Part shown: piece by piece, positions 26,617-35,566 of the stretch
How positions within the stretch are numbered: the first letter of the stretch is position 1
Layout: each line of letters starts with the position of its first letter
NCBI RefSeq assembly: GCF_000439085.1
Contig: NZ_AUUA01000008.1
Coordinates: 1-64,000, forward strand
DNA: 64,000 nt
Source: Leminorella grimontii ATCC 33999 = DSM 5078
Lineage (GTDB): Bacteria; Pseudomonadota; Gammaproteobacteria; Enterobacterales; Enterobacteriaceae
Direction: 5' to 3'
Made by a program: the position numbers and the translations under genes
The notes under the pieces: model-generated
Database searches by the model: none
What the model was told of the DNA's origin: nothing
What the model saw: the letters and a program-made list of their open reading frames with translations, nothing else

Positions 26617-27165
26617 CTATGAGGGTTGTTGAACTTCGGCCCGGTCTATTCTTCTGGCGACCATCATCGACAGCATCATGACGATCCCTGGTAGCCATAC
26701 CCACACGAGCTCTGACTTGATGACGGCGATGCCGCTTGGTTCCAGATATTTTGCCAAGCTAAACGGCGCCACCTTGATGACCTGAACGGGCGCAAAAAAA
26801 CGTTCCTGCGACCACGGCCACAGCCAGCCGACGCCCATGCCGCCGGTGGTCAACGAATCCAGCGCGCTGTGCGACAGTAAGGACAGCGTGAGAAAACACC
26901 ATATTCTCCAGTATCCAACCTTAAACCACCGCTTGAGCGCCAGGGCCAGCGTCGGCAGCGCAAAGGCGAACAGCAGTGAATGAGTAAATCCCCGGTGGCC
27001 AAAGGCGTTGGCGTAGGCAACGCCGAACTTAAAGGAGAGCACGTCAAGGTCGGGAATGACGGCAAAGGCGACACCGGCCAGCAGTAAAGAGGGGGGAATC
27101 GCTCTTTTCCCCAGCCCAAGGCCGATACATAGGGGAACGGCGGCGTGCGTGACAACGGTTGGCAT
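26617..27165 (-). CDS. Membrane-bound metal-dependent hydrolase, YdjM/DUF457 family
   Basis: The 182-residue inner-membrane protein has four to five hydrophobic segments and the DUF457 pattern: an N-terminal THAAVPLCIGLGLG, PDLDVLSFKFG (about 48), then FGHRGFTHSLLFAFALP (about 55-71) and LSHSALDSLTTGG. The conserved His and Asp residues suggest a membrane metalloenzyme. E. coli YdjM is LexA-controlled; no LexA box was recognised here. The substrate is unknown. Confidence 0.85.
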   Translation of the reverse strand: MPTVVTHAAVPLCIGLGLGKRAIPPSLLLAGVAFAVIPDLDVLSFKFGVAYANAFGHRGFTHSLLFAFALPTLALALKRWFKVGYWRIWCFLTLSLLSHSALDSLTTGGMGVGWLWPWSQERFFAPVQVIKVAPFSLAKYLEPSGIAVIKSELVWVWLPGIVMMLSMMVARRIDRAEVQQPS

Positions 27166-27377
27166 GGCTAACGTCCTGTTATGAAATCTATTGTCTATTT
27201 TTTAATGCTATCCGCGTCGTGTGAAGCGCGCATGAAGTAAGAGGGAGAACCTTAGCGCTCGCTTTTTCGTGCGGATTTACAACGAGAGGAGAGATTCTGT
27301 GCTCGCTTAGTGGAATAATAGCCGCAGTTTACCGGCGAGAAGATGAAGCCTTGCCGGCGTTTCTTTGGAGATGCGTC

Positions 27378-29075
27378 ATGAGAAAGTTGTCCAGAACGGT
27401 GGCCGTTGCGCTGTTCCCCTGCCTGTTTGGCCTGTCTTTATTTTCGACCAGTACCTATGCGAAGTACGATCCCGCCAGGGATTATCAGGAAGTTCCTTCT
27501 ATCGTTAAGCAGTTTCCCGCGCCCAGCCTCGATCTGGGAACGCCGGCCTTTGCCGCGGATAAAAGGGACTTCACCAGCCAGGACGAACTGACCGCGTTTA
27601 TCGCCGGCTTGAGCAAGACCTCTCTCAATCTGCGCGTGACCACTATCGGCAAATCGCAGAAGGGCAAAGATATCCCGATGCTGGTTTTCTCCCAGACGCA
27701 GGACGTTTCCGCTCAGCAGCTGATAAAGAACGGTAAGCCGACGGTGCTTATCGTAGCGATGCAGCACGGGGATGAACCCGCTTCCGGCGAGGGCGCGTTG
27801 GCTTACGCCAAGAGCCTTGCACAGGGAAAAGAGGGCGACGTGCTCTCGTGGGTTAACGTGCTGATTGTGCCAAGGGCTAACCCGGACGGGGCCGACGCGT
27901 TTACCGAAACGTTGGCCAATGGGGTAGACCTGAATAAGGATCACCTTGCGTTAAGCTCGCCGGAAAGCCGGGCGCTGGCCTCGGTGATGAACGAATATCA
28001 GCCGGACGTCGTGCTGGACAGCCGTGAATACCAGCCGGCGGGCCGCTGGTTGGAAAAGTTTGGCGCGCTTGCGCGCTATGACTCGATGATTCAGTACGCC
28101 ACCGCGCCCAACCTGTCGACCAAGGTGACGACGCTGAGTGAACGCACTTTCCGCCAGAGCCTGATTAACACGTTGGAGTCGAACGGGCTGAGCCACAGCG
28201 GCTACTTGACTCTTGACGGTGAAGGCGCCGACAAGGGGCTCGTCAACATGGGCAGCATCGACGCCAATACCTTTCGCAGTGCGGCCGGCTTACGTAACGC
28301 CGTTTCGCTCTCTTTCGCGACGCGCGGCGTTGGGCTTGGAAAGGCGCATTTTGCTCGCCGGGTTTACACCCAGTATTTATCCATACAAAGCCTGGTGAAG
28401 GCGGCGGCGAAGAATCATGACGACGTTATTGCGCAGCGCCGCGGCGTTCGCGAGGAGATTAACGCTCAGGCCGGGCAGGGCGCGATCGTCGTGCGGGGGA
28501 AGTCGCTGCCAAGCCCGATGACGCTGTCGATGATGGATGCTAAAACGGCGGACAACGTCAAGGTCAACGTTCAGGTGGAGTCGGCGTTGGACGTCATGCC
28601 GGTGCTTACCCGCCCACGACCTTACGCCTATCTGCTGCCGCCCTCTGAGAAAGCGTCGGTCGCCCGACTGAAGGCGCTGGGCGTTGACGTTTACCAGGTC
28701 AGCGAAAAGCAGACGATTAAGGCGCAGCAGTATGCGCTGGTTCCGTTAAGCAAGTCGGCGCAGACGATAAAAGCGCCGGAAGCGGCTCGCCGTCTGTTAA
28801 GCCATCTGGAGAGCGTGTCGCTGGAGCTTGCGCCGGGGTACTACTACGTGCCGCTAAACCAGCCGCTGGCCAACCTGGTAGTGACGCTGCTGGAGCCGGA
28901 CGCGCCCGACAGCATGTTGGCGAGTGGCGTGATGAAAACGCCGGCTTCGCCAAAGGCGCAAAAGGGGAAAAAGGCCAAGGCGAGCGCCGCTAAAGAGGCT
29001 TCTAAAGATGATTCGCTGCGGCTGCCGCTTTATCGCGTGCATGAGAGGCCGGATATCGCCAGCGTGGCGATGTGA
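27378..29075 (+). CDS. Secreted M14-family carboxypeptidase-like protein with a changed zinc ligand
   Basis: The 565-residue protein has a signal peptide (to about residue 29, STSTYA) and an M14 zinc-carboxypeptidase domain (about 65-350). The first zinc motif is intact (MQHGDEPASGEG, His130 and Glu133). The third ligand, normally the His of a D-A-H-E-Y type motif, is replaced: the sequence reads VLDSREYQ, with Arg216 (codon CGT). NPDGADAF and the remaining core are conserved. The C-terminus is Lys/Ala-rich (about 525-545), a probable linker. The ATG at 27378 follows GGAG by seven bases. It may be an inactive peptidoglycan- or peptide-binding relative. Confidence 0.82.
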   Translation: MRKLSRTVAVALFPCLFGLSLFSTSTYAKYDPARDYQEVPSIVKQFPAPSLDLGTPAFAADKRDFTSQDELTAFIAGLSKTSLNLRVTTIGKSQKGKDIPMLVFSQTQDVSAQQLIKNGKPTVLIVAMQHGDEPASGEGALAYAKSLAQGKEGDVLSWVNVLIVPRANPDGADAFTETLANGVDLNKDHLALSSPESRALASVMNEYQPDVVLDSREYQPAGRWLEKFGALARYDSMIQYATAPNLSTKVTTLSERTFRQSLINTLESNGLSHSGYLTLDGEGADKGLVNMGSIDANTFRSAAGLRNAVSLSFATRGVGLGKAHFARRVYTQYLSIQSLVKAAAKNHDDVIAQRRGVREEINAQAGQGAIVVRGKSLPSPMTLSMMDAKTADNVKVNVQVESALDVMPVLTRPRPYAYLLPPSEKASVARLKALGVDVYQVSEKQTIKAQQYALVPLSKSAQTIKAPEAARRLLSHLESVSLELAPGYYYVPLNQPLANLVVTLLEPDAPDSMLASGVMKTPASPKAQKGKKAKASAAKEASKDDSLRLPLYRVHERPDIASVAM

Positions 29076-29102
29076 AGTTCGGCCATTGACCGAGTAGAGT
29101 AG

Positions 29103-30077
29103 ATGAATATTTATCAAGGACGAGCGGGGCTGGCCGCACTAATCCTGCTGGCGGCGCAGTGCTTCTTCAGCGCATCGGCAGCGGACGACATGATGGCGCC
29201 GCTGTTTGACTGTTCGGCTTCACAATTAAGCATGGTCTCCGGCAGCAATCAGGCGCTTATGGCGGCGGAAGGCGTGTCGGAGAAAGACCTGCGCATTGAG
29301 GCCGAAGAGCAGGGCGGTAAAATCGCGCTCCACCTCTATGACCGGCGGAAAACGCAAACGCCGGAAACGCCGGGCGCGGGGGACTTGGGCTGGGTGACTT
29401 ACGATCCGCAGAATAACTCGTTAACGGACGTCAACGACAGCCCGCTGACGTTTAACCAGGAAGCGGGAAAGCGCTATCAGCAGTGCCTTCAGCGGGCGAA
29501 AAAATGCCAGTCATTGTTTAGTCGTCTAAAGCTTGACGCCATTATGGTTGAATCTCCCCGCTGGGTCGTGAAAGGGAAATCTCGCGCCGGGTTTTATTCC
29601 GCACCGGTAGAACAATGTCGCAGCGAGTCCGTTTTCGTTATTCCCGGCGATATCGTTCAGGTGGTGGGATTGGGCGTGCGCGATGAGGCTTCGCAGCGTC
29701 TTTTAGACAAAGAAGCGGGAGATGAGCAAAGCGGCTATCTGCTGGTTCAGTTTAGAGACGTGATGGGCTGGGTGCGCGCTGACAGGCTGGATTCGGTGGA
29801 TGATATTTGCGATGACGCCCTTCGACAGGCCAACGTCAGCACCTGGCCGGAAAGTAACTTCAGCCCCCGCCGGGTAGCGAATCACCGCCAGCGGCTATAT
29901 TTTTACGATGCGCCGAACGGCGTTTGCGCGCGTGAAGATAAAACGTTCATCGTTGACGGCGACAGCGTGCAGGCGCTGAGCGAAAAGTCGTTCGCAGGCT
30001 TTACGTTTGTACGCTACGTCCATCCGGTGACGCACGAGGTTACCGAAGGCTGGGTTTTGGCCAGCGGCCTTAAATAA
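29103..30077 (+). CDS. Secreted protein with two SH3-like repeats
   Basis: The 324-residue protein has a signal peptide (to about SASA, residue 27). Two similar segments follow, about 155-235 (GFYSAPVEQCRSE...VIPGDIVQVVG...GWVRADRL) and about 255-324 (YFYDAPNGVCARE...IVDGDSVQALS...GWVLASGL), each with the pattern of a bacterial SH3 domain. Such domains bind cell-wall peptides. It begins 27 bases after the M14-like gene, so the two likely form an envelope-acting operon. Six or more cysteines may form disulfides. Confidence 0.75.
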   Translation: MNIYQGRAGLAALILLAAQCFFSASAADDMMAPLFDCSASQLSMVSGSNQALMAAEGVSEKDLRIEAEEQGGKIALHLYDRRKTQTPETPGAGDLGWVTYDPQNNSLTDVNDSPLTFNQEAGKRYQQCLQRAKKCQSLFSRLKLDAIMVESPRWVVKGKSRAGFYSAPVEQCRSESVFVIPGDIVQVVGLGVRDEASQRLLDKEAGDEQSGYLLVQFRDVMGWVRADRLDSVDDICDDALRQANVSTWPESNFSPRRVANHRQRLYFYDAPNGVCAREDKTFIVDGDSVQALSEKSFAGFTFVRYVHPVTHEVTEGWVLASGLK

Positions 30078-30080
30078 AAT

Positions 30081-30110
30081 CGCCGCCGCGATAGGCCTAT
30101 CGCGGCGGCG
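30081..30110. terminator. Perfect 30-base palindrome between convergent genes
   Basis: The stretch is a perfect palindrome with a 15-base arm (CGCCGCCGCGATAGG). On the minus strand it is followed by ATTTTATTT, so it ends ubiV transcription; it also lies three bases after the stop of the SH3-like gene. Confidence 0.8.
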
Positions 30111-30121
30111 TGCGGTTAAGC

Positions 30122-31003
30122 CTATTCCGTCACCAGCTCCAGCCCCGCCACGCGCAGCCAGTAGCCGTTGCAGTCAGCCTGCCCTTTAAGCGCCAGCGGC
30201 GCTTCGCCGCGCTCGTTGCGGCGGAAGTCGTCAAGCAGCGTCAGGGTATCGAGCCCCATCGGCGACAGGCGAACTACGTCGACCAGCCCTTCCATATCCT
30301 TCAGGTTGTTGCCGAGGTTGTAGCAGTAGCCGCTCTGCGTCTGGATGCCGTTAAGTACGAACACGCGCTGCTCTTCCTGAGAAATCACCTCCCTGCCGTT
30401 GGGATAGTTGATGCAGCAGGTTTCGCATTCGTCCTTGGCGCGGTTTTCCGAACGGGCGGTAAAGCAGCGGGCGGAGTAGGCCAGCGGCAGGTTGCCGTAG
30501 CTGAAGACCTCAACTTCAAAGCGATTGCGGATATCCAGCGCTTCGCATTGGATCAGCAGATTGGCCAGCCAGTCGCGGGAAAGCTCGACCGGCATGCACC
30601 AGCGCGTCATGCCCTGCTTTAACAGCAGGCGCAGCGCGTAGGCGTTATAGCAGTTAAGCGCGGGGCCGGCGACGAAGGGCAGGTTGTTTTCAGCGGCCAT
30701 GTTGACCGCCGCGAAGTCGTTGGCTTCAATCAAAAAGTCGCCGTTTTCAACGTAGCGCTTAAGCTCGGTCAGCTCCGACGGCGCCTGAATGAGCGTCAGC
30801 GTGGACAGCACGATTTGCTTGCCCGACTGCGCAAGCGCTTTCGCCAGCGCCAGCCAGTCGGCTACTTTCATCTCACGGCGCTTGCTGCACACCGTTTCGC
30901 CCAGATAAATCACGTCGGCGCTGCTCTCCATCGCCGCGCGATAGAAGGCTTCGGTGTCGGTTTTAGGCCAATAGTACAGCAGCGGGCCCAGTGCGTATTT
31001 CAT
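30122..31003 (-). CDS. ubiV: UbiV, O2-independent ubiquinone biosynthesis (U32-like)
   Basis: The 293-residue protein matches YhbV/UbiV. The four 4Fe-4S cysteines are in place: Cys39 (GETVCSK), Cys180 (SARCFTA), Cys193 and Cys197 (DECETCC). With UbiU it hydroxylates ubiquinone precursors without oxygen, using prephenate as donor, and UbiT is an accessory protein. It follows ubiU by 12 bases. AGAAAGAGATG provides the ribosome site. Confidence 0.95.
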   Translation of the reverse strand: MKYALGPLLYYWPKTDTEAFYRAAMESSADVIYLGETVCSKRREMKVADWLALAKALAQSGKQIVLSTLTLIQAPSELTELKRYVENGDFLIEANDFAAVNMAAENNLPFVAGPALNCYNAYALRLLLKQGMTRWCMPVELSRDWLANLLIQCEALDIRNRFEVEVFSYGNLPLAYSARCFTARSENRAKDECETCCINYPNGREVISQEEQRVFVLNGIQTQSGYCYNLGNNLKDMEGLVDVVRLSPMGLDTLTLLDDFRRNERGEAPLALKGQADCNGYWLRVAGLELVTE

Positions 31004-31015
31004 CTCTTTCTCCTG

Positions 31016-32011
31016 CTACTGCCATTGACGATGGTAAGCGCCGAGGGTAGTCTGCGTACCCTCCGAGACGGCGCCCAGCGCGTCTCTCCAGGCCGGCTCA
31101 ACGGTAAACGCCTGCGGGTTGGCCAGGCAGCGGTCAATCGCCTGTCGCCATACCTTCGCGACCTGACTGACGTAGGCCGGGCTGCGCTGGCGGCCCTCGA
31201 TTTTCACCGAGGCGATGTTGGCGGCTAAAAGCTCTGGCAAAAGCTCAAGGGTATTGAGACTGGTGGGCTCTTCCAGCGGGTGATAAAGCTCGCCGTCAAC
31301 CCGGTAGCGGCCTTTGCACAGCGTCGGATAGCCGGCGTTTTCGCCGTCCTGATAGCGGTCAATCAGCACGTCGTTAAGGCGCGACTCCAGCCCCTGCGGC
31401 GTCTGTTGCCAGCGCACGAAGCGGGCGGGCGAGCAGGCGCCGACGGTGTTGGGCGACTCGCCGGTCAGGTAGGAGGAAAGGTAGCAGCGTCCTTCCGACA
31501 TAATGCACAGGCTGCCGAAGGCGAATACCTCCAGTGGAACCGGGCTCACGCGGGCAAGCTGCTTGACCTGATGCATCGAGAGCACGCGAGGCAGCACCAC
31601 GCGGGCGACGTCAAAGTTGCGGTGGTAGAAACGAATGGCTTCTTCATTAGTGGTCGACGCCTGCACCGAAACGTGGCGCTCAAGCTGCGGGTGGCGCAGG
31701 CTTGCGTATTCCAGCATGGCGATGTCCGCCAGAATAAGCGCGTCCGCGCCGATGTCCGCGGCCTGATCGACCGCCCGTTGCCAGCGGGAAAAGCCGTCCG
31801 GGTGGGCGAAGGTGTTGATCGCCACGTGCAGCTTGCGCCCGCGCCGGTGAACGTAGTCCACCGCTTCGGCAAGCTTGCTGTCGGTAAAGTTAAGGCCCGC
31901 AAAGTGGCGGGCGTTGGTGTCGTCTTTAAAACCGATGTACACCGCGTCGGCGCCGTTATCTACGGCCGCCTTCAGCGCCGGCAGGTTACCGGCAGGGCAA
32001 AGCAGTTCCAT
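31016..32011 (-). CDS. ubiU: UbiU, O2-independent ubiquinone biosynthesis (U32-like)
   Basis: The 331-residue protein starts MELLCPAGNLPALKAA, as in E. coli; AGGA eight bases upstream supports this ATG over two codons further upstream. The 4Fe-4S cysteines are at 169, 176, 193 and 232 (GSLCIMSEGRC, GACSPAR, TLCKGR), exactly the known positions. It forms a heterodimer with UbiV. In E. coli ubiT is the immediate divergent neighbour; here 3.5 kb of accessory DNA separates them. Confidence 0.96.
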   Translation of the reverse strand: MELLCPAGNLPALKAAVDNGADAVYIGFKDDTNARHFAGLNFTDSKLAEAVDYVHRRGRKLHVAINTFAHPDGFSRWQRAVDQAADIGADALILADIAMLEYASLRHPQLERHVSVQASTTNEEAIRFYHRNFDVARVVLPRVLSMHQVKQLARVSPVPLEVFAFGSLCIMSEGRCYLSSYLTGESPNTVGACSPARFVRWQQTPQGLESRLNDVLIDRYQDGENAGYPTLCKGRYRVDGELYHPLEEPTSLNTLELLPELLAANIASVKIEGRQRSPAYVSQVAKVWRQAIDRCLANPQAFTVEPAWRDALGAVSEGTQTTLGAYHRQWQ

Positions 32012-32356
32012 CAAGAGTTCCTGAAAAATCATCACATAAAACGATTGGTGCCGATTGTAGTTAACCTTTTGATAACGAATTTTGATTTGAGGCAGCTATT
32101 TGTAGATTGGGATAATCTATCTGGCTTATGCGTTCGAGGTATCTGCCAGATTTATCGTTTGGTTACTGCGGTACGGCGTATGCTATGACGACAAAATCGT
32201 TGTCTACCGTATCTGGGGGGATAGCCACTAACAGCTTCATGTTGAATACGATGCGTGGTTTGTTCGCGTATAGTCTTAAAGAGCATAAGCCGTCAGTCAA
32301 TATGTCCCGTTCAGACATGGCAATATTGATGACGGCTTAACCCGCTCTCAGGTTAG
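32012..32356. repeat. Intergenic region with a 52-base imperfect inverted repeat
   Basis: No gene was found. At 32287-32338 the arms AAGCCGTCA..TCAATAT and ATATTGA TGACGGCTT pair over 16 bp with one bulged base, and the loop holds an inner ATGTC/GACAT stem. It lies about 20 bases beyond the stop of the minus-strand gene at 32357, so it may end that transcript, although a T tract is lacking. The rest contains the ubiU promoter region, in which I could not place an FNR site. Confidence 0.5.
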
Positions 32357-34483
32357 TTAATGTCGCGTGGGCTTAGGGGTAGCCCGGCCAGGCAGTTCTG
32401 CATCCGAGAGTTTCAACGTTAGCCAGGCATAGCGGCATCGCTTCCAGAAAGTATCTCCGTGTAGATGAGCAAGACAATCCCACACGACGTCACTGTCTGG
32501 ATAGAGCGTTTTGGCAAAATGATACCAGCGCGCGCTTTGTTTCATATTAAACAGCTTTTTGTCCTGCTTGTTGCCATACAGCCGCGACAGCGTAACCATC
32601 GCTTCCATCGAGCCTTTGTCAGCTTCCTCATGCAACATATCCAGTCGTGCGTGCGCCAACGTGTAATCCTTCACCTCAAAAATATTGAGCAGGTATAACC
32701 GCCAGGCGCCTTCACGCCCGAGTTGGTGCGCCTGATACAGGTAATCGAGCATCTTTTTTTCATCGGCAAAGCGCTTGGGCTGAGAGGTTTCCTCCCGAAT
32801 TAACCATTTGTAACACATGGCTATTCTGACATAAATATGTCCCAGGTCGTCTTCGTACTGTGTGTATTCGCCATTACTCACCAGCGGATATGCGATGCTG
32901 TCACGCAGGCTTATTTGTTTACGCAAGATTTCCGCCGCTCGCTGGTAATAGTCCAACGCGGTGGCGGGTTCATACGGCAACAAACTGTTATCGTCGCTGC
33001 TTTCGTGTTCCTGGCCCAACCATTTCATTGCGCCGGGAATATTTCTCTGCGCGCCAAGCTCCGCTAGCGGCACACAGTGTTCCGTGAGCTTGAGCCAGTG
33101 CAACGAGCGAATAGTCCAGTTCCAGGTGGGGCTACACTCGATACTATTAACGCTCTCTTTGTCCAACCACGCTTTAGCCCGTTTCTCGTTTTTCTCAAAG
33201 CCGAACAGCCCGGCGTACTGAAAATAGCCGCGATAGATTTCCACGCCTGAATATAACGTCTGCTGCGAGTTCTGACAGATAAAATTATAAATCCAGTTCG
33301 TGTCGGGAAAATCACGCAGTGCAAACGCCACTGCTCGATAGGTAAAATAGTTATTCAGCTTTCTCTTTTCCATGACGGCTAGCTGAATGCAGCGCCACAG
33401 CGCGTCTTCGTTTTCCAGATCGTCATAGCAGTTCATGAGCCACCCCAGCGCATTATGGCGAGCCTCTCGGCTGCGTGCGTGCAGGGCTATTTCTCTGGCT
33501 TTGGCAATGACGCGTTCCTGCTCTTCGGAGGAATCGATTTCCTTGATGCGCAGATCGCGGTAGTCATCCCACCAGATAAGTAGCTCCAGATGCTCCCGTT
33601 CCTCCGGCGACAGATGCGCGCAAACGGACGAGGCCAGAAACTCGCGGATCTCTTCATGCGAGCCTCTCCAGCGCGGCATTCGAAACGGTATGTATTCATC
33701 CAGCGCGTAAAACGCCGTGGGGAAAATACGCTGGCAGACGGAGAGCCAGTATTTCTGCCCGGCATCGCCTTTGCAAGCCGGTAGCCAGGAAGGACGAGGC
33801 AGAGAAGGGCAAATCGCGTTGTCGAACGACAACCCGGAATGCGCCATCAGCGCGTCCGTTTCTTGCGGTGAAGACTGACGATAGCGGGCAAGCTCTTGCA
33901 TTATCGGCTGTCCTGTCACTTCTTCACCCTGCAAGAACGCAACCAGCCACGTCGGTTGACCAAAAACTTTTGAGTTGGTGCTGGTCAGCGCGGCGGCCAT
34001 CCATTGGCGCGGCTCGCAGTGAATGGCATTAAGGGCGGCAATCACCATTTGTTCATTACAGGCCGCCGCGCAGATCCACATCGCATGGGTGGTTTCTCTT
34101 GCCCAGCCGTAGCTGCGATATAGCCATGCGTAATTGTTCCAGTATTGCGCCTCGGCAAGCCAGGCGTGAGTGGAGTACGGACGCGCGCGCTGCCAGTTTT
34201 TAATAAGCGCCAGACCGTCTGGTCCAGCTTTAACAGGAGCGCCCATATCATAGAAATCGGTCATGTTCGTCCACCAGGAGCGGAAATAGCGCTTTTCCGC
34301 TTCGCGGCAGGTGATGCTTTCAGCCAGCGCCTGGTTGTAGAGCGCATCCAGTTCGTCATAGCGCTCATCGCGTAGAAAGCCGACGATGTCGGCAATAAAC
34401 CATTCGCGCTGCGGGCCGTTTTCCGTCATTTTGTTATTGCACATAGCCTGCATGGCCGTATGTAGGCGAGCATCCTGTTCCAT
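32357..34483 (-). CDS. Large DUF4034-like repeat protein of unknown function
   Basis: The 708-residue protein has no signal peptide or membrane segment. Its N-terminal part (IADIVGFLRDERYDELDALYNQALAES) recalls DUF4034 proteins, and later segments have TPR/Sel1-like character (AHQLGREGAWRLYLLNIF, KGSMEAMVTLSRLYGNKQD). It is rich in Trp, Tyr and Cys. The ATG has AGGACGG upstream. It lies in the block inserted between ubiU and ubiT, next to other small orphan genes. Helical repeat proteins of this kind often neighbour secreted toxins, but no effector is visible. The DUF4034 call rests on memory of the pattern. Confidence 0.75.
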   Translation of the reverse strand: MEQDARLHTAMQAMCNNKMTENGPQREWFIADIVGFLRDERYDELDALYNQALAESITCREAEKRYFRSWWTNMTDFYDMGAPVKAGPDGLALIKNWQRARPYSTHAWLAEAQYWNNYAWLYRSYGWARETTHAMWICAAACNEQMVIAALNAIHCEPRQWMAAALTSTNSKVFGQPTWLVAFLQGEEVTGQPIMQELARYRQSSPQETDALMAHSGLSFDNAICPSLPRPSWLPACKGDAGQKYWLSVCQRIFPTAFYALDEYIPFRMPRWRGSHEEIREFLASSVCAHLSPEEREHLELLIWWDDYRDLRIKEIDSSEEQERVIAKAREIALHARSREARHNALGWLMNCYDDLENEDALWRCIQLAVMEKRKLNNYFTYRAVAFALRDFPDTNWIYNFICQNSQQTLYSGVEIYRGYFQYAGLFGFEKNEKRAKAWLDKESVNSIECSPTWNWTIRSLHWLKLTEHCVPLAELGAQRNIPGAMKWLGQEHESSDDNSLLPYEPATALDYYQRAAEILRKQISLRDSIAYPLVSNGEYTQYEDDLGHIYVRIAMCYKWLIREETSQPKRFADEKKMLDYLYQAHQLGREGAWRLYLLNIFEVKDYTLAHARLDMLHEEADKGSMEAMVTLSRLYGNKQDKKLFNMKQSARWYHFAKTLYPDSDVVWDCLAHLHGDTFWKRCRYAWLTLKLSDAELPGRATPKPTRH

Positions 34484-34524
34484 AAACCGTCCTGTTAATG
34501 GGGGGCGAAAATGTTAAATTCATT

Positions 34525-34740
34525 CTACGGCGTATTTTGCCAGTTTTCGGTGCAATACCTGGAGGTATAACTGGCCGCTGAGGTAATTAGGGAAATCTTA
34601 GAAAAATGGTTGATGAGCCATTGTTTAATGGTTCCACCGTCGTTATGCAGCCAGCTGTACTGAGGGGCAGCCTTTTTTATGTCCGGCGTATTGATGATAT
34701 TTCTAGAGTTGTCGCCATCACGAGAGAGATTATTTCCCAT
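34525..34740 (-). CDS. Small ORF, possible effector-gene remnant
   Basis: A 71-residue frame starts MGNNLSRDGDNSRN and contains KAAPQYSWLHNDGGTIKQW. GGAA lies five bases before the ATG, and the frame is closed by a stop about 10 codons upstream. The segment reads like an internal or C-terminal piece of a larger protein. It sits just upstream of the DUF4034-like gene on the same strand. It may be a remnant of a lost gene or may not be translated. Confidence 0.3.
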   Translation of the reverse strand: MGNNLSRDGDNSRNIINTPDIKKAAPQYSWLHNDGGTIKQWLINHFSKISLITSAASYTSRYCTENWQNTP

Positions 34741-34891
34741 AACGTTCCGTGTCCAATGTTAATAGTTATACTATTCCACCCTGACCTACTGGAGTGTGCC
34801 GGAAAATATAACAAAAAATTCCGAGGCTTGATATTTTGTATTAAGTCGAGGGCAGTAATTTCTATGGAGACATGACCAGGTGAAATTCAAA
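34741..34891. other. Short AT-rich spacer
   Basis: This joins the small minus-strand ORF to the plus-strand 91-residue gene. Nothing beyond a probable divergent promoter region and the SD-like AGGTGA at 34878 is seen. Confidence 0.4.
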
Positions 34892-35167
34892 ATGAAAATA
34901 ATAGATTATTTTGAGCTAAGCGATGGCCGAACCGTTTTTTTGGGATATATATCGGAAAATGAGGGAATGATTAGCGACTGCCGCTGCGATCTGCTCAGAA
35001 ATGGCCTTTACGTGCAGCCGCTCCACGTTATGAGAGAAATGCTGATAAAAAAGTATGAAATAAACGACTATAGAGCGATTGAAGTCACTGGCCCTGTGCC
35101 ATTCACGCATGAATGCGTAAAAAATGAGGTTTGGGAAATTTCTTATAACTCAAAATCCTTTAGCTAA
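34892..35167 (+). CDS. Small orphan protein, possible immunity-type
   Basis: The protein has 91 residues from the ATG at 34892, which has AGGTGA eight bases upstream; a GTG at 34880 with GGAGA upstream is an alternative that adds four residues. It contains IDYFELSDGRTVFLGYI and AIEVTGPVPFTH. It has no signal peptide. The beta-rich pattern and the acidic, compact size recall immunity or EF-Tu-domain-like proteins. The next gene (35201) has a similar character. Both lie in the block inserted between ubiU and ubiT and are AT-rich. Confidence 0.65.
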   Translation: MKIIDYFELSDGRTVFLGYISENEGMISDCRCDLLRNGLYVQPLHVMREMLIKKYEINDYRAIEVTGPVPFTHECVKNEVWEISYNSKSFS

Positions 35168-35200
35168 TTACCTCATTATTATCTGTAAGTGGGGGCATTG

Positions 35201-35498
35201 ATGGCTGGGAATATTTTGGCGATATTCACTATTTCTAATGACATGCCTTTTCCTAAAGAAATGGGAATAAAGAGCAGCTATTCGCCACACCATAAGTTTA
35301 AAAATGTCGAGTATTTGGTTAGCGGCCGGCACCAGTATGAAGATGATGAGATCCATTACCCTGGGGAAGATCTTTATTGTCACAATCACTTTTGCCAGCT
35401 GGGAGTACATGAAAATGAGCTTGAACGTGGGAGATGAGTTTGAAGTGAGAGAAACGGGTCGCATTGTCGGCTATGGTAAGGTAGTGACAATTTTTTGA
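35201..35498 (+). pseudogene. EF-Tu C-terminal-domain-like protein, frameshifted
   Basis: Two overlapping frames together make one typical protein. The first frame gives MAGNILAIFTISNDM...YSPHHKFKNVEYLVSGRHQY...YPGED; the second continues FIVTITFASWEYMKMSL and NVGDEFEVRETGRIVGYGKV, the hallmark end of EF-Tu beta-barrel-like small proteins. Skipping one base near 35370 (GAAGATCTTTATTG) restores a single frame of about 98 residues. The first frame alone ends at 35437 with an unrelated tail. This is a genuine frameshift or a sequencing error. Confidence 0.75.
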
Positions 35499-35566
35499 GC
35501 TACCCACACGATTTTCCCCTGCGTTGTGGCACAATAGCACCAATCGTTTTTTGCAGGAGTAAGCCC

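Noticed and set aside
30081-30110. 30-base palindrome as a recombination or attachment site
   Set aside because: It lies between convergent genes with a T-rich flank, so a terminator explains it fully.
32128-32340. 70-residue ORF upstream of ubiU
   Set aside because: Its 3' part is the 52-base inverted repeat and it has no ribosome site.
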